Shown: piece after piece, positions 62,364 through 64,000 of the stretch
How positions within the stretch are numbered: the first letter of the stretch is position 1
Layout of the letters: every line of letters begins with the position of its first letter
Source: Companilactobacillus suantsaicola
GTDB taxonomy: Bacteria; Bacillota; Bacilli; Lactobacillales; Lactobacillaceae
Direction: 5' to 3'
Assembly: GCF_004745525.1 (NCBI RefSeq)
Contig: NZ_RKLY01000006.1
Span: forward strand, 40,847 to 104,846
DNA length: 64,000 nucleotides
Notes under the pieces: generated by a model
The model's input: only the letters and a program-made list of their open reading frames with translations
Database searches by the model: none
What the model was told of the DNA's origin: nothing
Program-made: the position numbers and the translations under genes

Positions 62364-63482
62364 CTAATAATTGGCTGCTAGTAATGTGGTCAAATTATTA
62401 AAAGAATAAGCTTCATTTTGGTGTTCAATACCAATAGCACCATAAATATCAGAATTTTTATCTAAAACCTGATATTTCCAAACAAGTTTCATTGCCTTTT
62501 GATACATCTTTTTATCATGCTCTGTTGCAAAAATCATCGCCGCAATTGCATAACTACCTGCAGAATGAGAACGATTAACAATATTGCCATTTACTGAATA
62601 AGTATTATAAAGAGTATTATTTTTTACTTGACGCGTTAACCAATTCAAGGATGCTTTTTGAAGCTTATTAATTTTCGCCAAGTGCAATAGAGTTTCCATT
62701 GCTTCAGAAGTATTCAAATCGTTATTGCTGTATGATTTACTTTGCCAATTATAGCTAGAAGCATACAACGGAAAAGCATCTCCTAAATAGCCATTTTGAA
62801 CAACAGACAATTGTTGTTGATACATTTTCCGACCACTCTTAGTATCTTCAAAATACTTTAAAATTTGAAAATCATAATACGCTAAGGATCCTTCTGCACT
62901 TTGTTTCTTAGAATCCGTATCATAAAAGCTTGCTATCTTACCCTTGCTCATTGTATTTCTTTGTAACATAGCAAAACGTGTGGCCGCTTCTTTTTTATAT
63001 TTCTTATTTCCGGTAGCTTCTCCATACATTTGCAACGCTTTAATTATTCTCAAATCATCTAAAGTGGCATTTACCGAAAACTTTTTGTTTTTGCTAGGAG
63101 TGTAACGATAACTAAATTGCGTTTTTAAATCGAAAGTCTTCTTAGTTTCCTTATAAAATTCTCTAAATTCTCGATATTTATGATTGTAGGCCAAATATTC
63201 TAGCCACATTCCTGAAGACTCAGATAACAATTCATGGCCACGAGCAGCATTTTCCTTAAACGATTGCTTCTTAAAATTAGTATAAATTCCAGACTTAGTT
63301 AAAAGTCCGTTTTCAATAAATGATTTTAATTTCTTTTCCTGATTAGGATATTGGCCATAATCAGTTGTCTGTGAAAAACCACTTTCTCCATTAGGGGTAG
63401 TTACATGAATCTCTTCTCTTGAACACCCTGTGAGTAATACAGAAAACAAAACCATAAAAATCAGCTTAATACTTCTTTGCAA
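62364..63482 (-). CDS. Lipoprotein with GH8-like glycoside hydrolase domain
   Basis: 372 residues from a TTG eight bases after GGAGG; lipobox LLTGC (Cys20). The (alpha/alpha)6 pattern of GH8/BcsZ is visible: SESSGMWLEYLAYN with Glu88 at the general-acid position, NATLDDLRIIKALQMYGEATG, LNTSEAMETLLHLAKI. It would cut or edit the exopolysaccharide, like PssZ or BcsZ. First gene of the operon. Confidence 0.8.
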   Translation of the reverse strand: MQRSIKLIFMVLFSVLLTGCSREEIHVTTPNGESGFSQTTDYGQYPNQEKKLKSFIENGLLTKSGIYTNFKKQSFKENAARGHELLSESSGMWLEYLAYNHKYREFREFYKETKKTFDLKTQFSYRYTPSKNKKFSVNATLDDLRIIKALQMYGEATGNKKYKKEAATRFAMLQRNTMSKGKIASFYDTDSKKQSAEGSLAYYDFQILKYFEDTKSGRKMYQQQLSVVQNGYLGDAFPLYASSYNWQSKSYSNNDLNTSEAMETLLHLAKINKLQKASLNWLTRQVKNNTLYNTYSVNGNIVNRSHSAGSYAIAAMIFATEHDKKMYQKAMKLVWKYQVLDKNSDIYGAIGIEHQNEAYSFNNLTTLLAANY

Positions 63483-63586
63483 CAATACATCCTCCAATAC
63501 CATTAATTGAAGTTCTCAAGTTAATTATAATATTTTTAGGTGTATTTTTGTGTTTTTGTTATAATCAAATTTAAGGAGGCGGTTTC

Positions 63587-63865
63587 ATGGCTATTCAAAT
63601 AAATTTAATCAACGGGAAAAATATCGAAGTAACAGATGACACATTCATCACTGCTTGGAAATATCAATCATCTGTCATGGCAAGCAATGCCGATCACTAC
63701 TATCTCGATTGCATTTTTCAAGGCAAATTCGAGGACGGTAAAGTAACTGAAGATGATGAAGAAAACAAGTTGGAAGGTTTAATTAGTGCTAGCGATTGGA
63801 TGACTTTTGGGAAAAATAAGAATTCCATTAAATCAACTGCTGTTTTAGGAATCACACGTGAATAA
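63587..63865 (+). CDS. Hypothetical protein
   Basis: 92 residues, acidic, one Cys, with TFITAWKYQSSVMASNADHYYL. Its promoter has a TATAAT about 23 bases before the ATG and an AAGGAGG RBS. Divergent from the EPS operon. No family recognised. Confidence 0.7.
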   Translation: MAIQINLINGKNIEVTDDTFITAWKYQSSVMASNADHYYLDCIFQGKFEDGKVTEDDEENKLEGLISASDWMTFGKNKNSIKSTAVLGITRE

Positions 63866-63914
63866 TTAATTTAAACTCAAAAAAAGAGTTTGGGACAAAA
63901 GTCCTAGATGACAA

Positions 63915-63955
63915 AAATAAGGTCCAGAAATCCTAATGATTTCTGGACCTTATTT
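63915..63955 (+). terminator. Long perfect hairpin terminator
   Basis: 18-bp perfect arms AAATAAGGTCCAGAAATC/GATTTCTGGACCTTATTT with a 5-base loop. Preceded by AAAGAGTTTGGGACAAAAGTCC, a sequence family that recurs at gene ends in lactobacilli. No gene is seen from here to the right edge. Confidence 0.8.
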
Positions 63956-64000
63956 CTATATACTAGTAAAGAAACGTCTTCAGTCGTTTCACCGCCAAGT

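Overview
The window looks like a chromosome segment of a low-GC lactic acid bacterium, most likely a Lactobacillaceae member such as Companilactobacillus (inferred from the protein set and AT-rich codons; no rRNA or marker gene fixes the genus). It carries one prophage and, to its right, a membrane polysaccharide-synthesis operon.

Left flank (1-20.0 kb) is housekeeping: a partial DHA2 efflux pump, murC, a YtpR tRNA-binding-domain protein, a thioredoxin, trmB, the ecsAB ABC transporter, a HIT protein, a YtxH-like protein, the foldase prsA, the yhaO-yhaN-yhaM nuclease cluster, a YlbF/YheA-family protein, a bifunctional class A PBP, an RluA-family pseudouridine synthase, a MenA-like prenyltransferase and argS behind a T-box leader.

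The prophage (20,085-54,303) sits in the 3' end of tRNA-Gly(CCC), bounded by a 14-bp direct repeat. Right to left it has integrase, a candidate immunity lipoprotein, a CI/Cro switch with readable divergent promoters, an antirepressor, small early genes, a replication module (Gp157, SF2 helicase, AAA ATPase, DUF669, Prim-Pol, VapE, iteron-type candidate origin, VRR-NUC), a late regulator, a noncoding interval with two tRNA-like folds, HNH, GC-rich cos-like island, portal, MuF, TerL, scaffold, capsid, connectors, tail genes with a -1 frameshift site, BppU-type baseplate, holin, amidase, and finally a separately promoted two-gene cargo operon next to attL. The helicase gene is out of frame at a CCC-TAG site, so either the prophage is damaged, the read has an error, or a +1 recoding event is used.

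Right flank (54.3-64 kb): two small genes and a seven-gene minus-strand operon encoding a cellulose-synthase-like glycosyltransferase, a BcsB-like protein, a membrane protein with a degenerate GGDEF domain that keeps an RxxD I-site, a GT-C-like membrane protein, a DUF2334-like protein without its usual metal-binding motif, a small anchored protein and a GH8-like lipoprotein. The layout recalls the c-di-GMP-controlled Pss exopolysaccharide system of Listeria. The items most worth following up are this operon, the tandem tRNA-like RNA, the helicase frameshift site, the iteron origin and the attL-proximal cargo operon.
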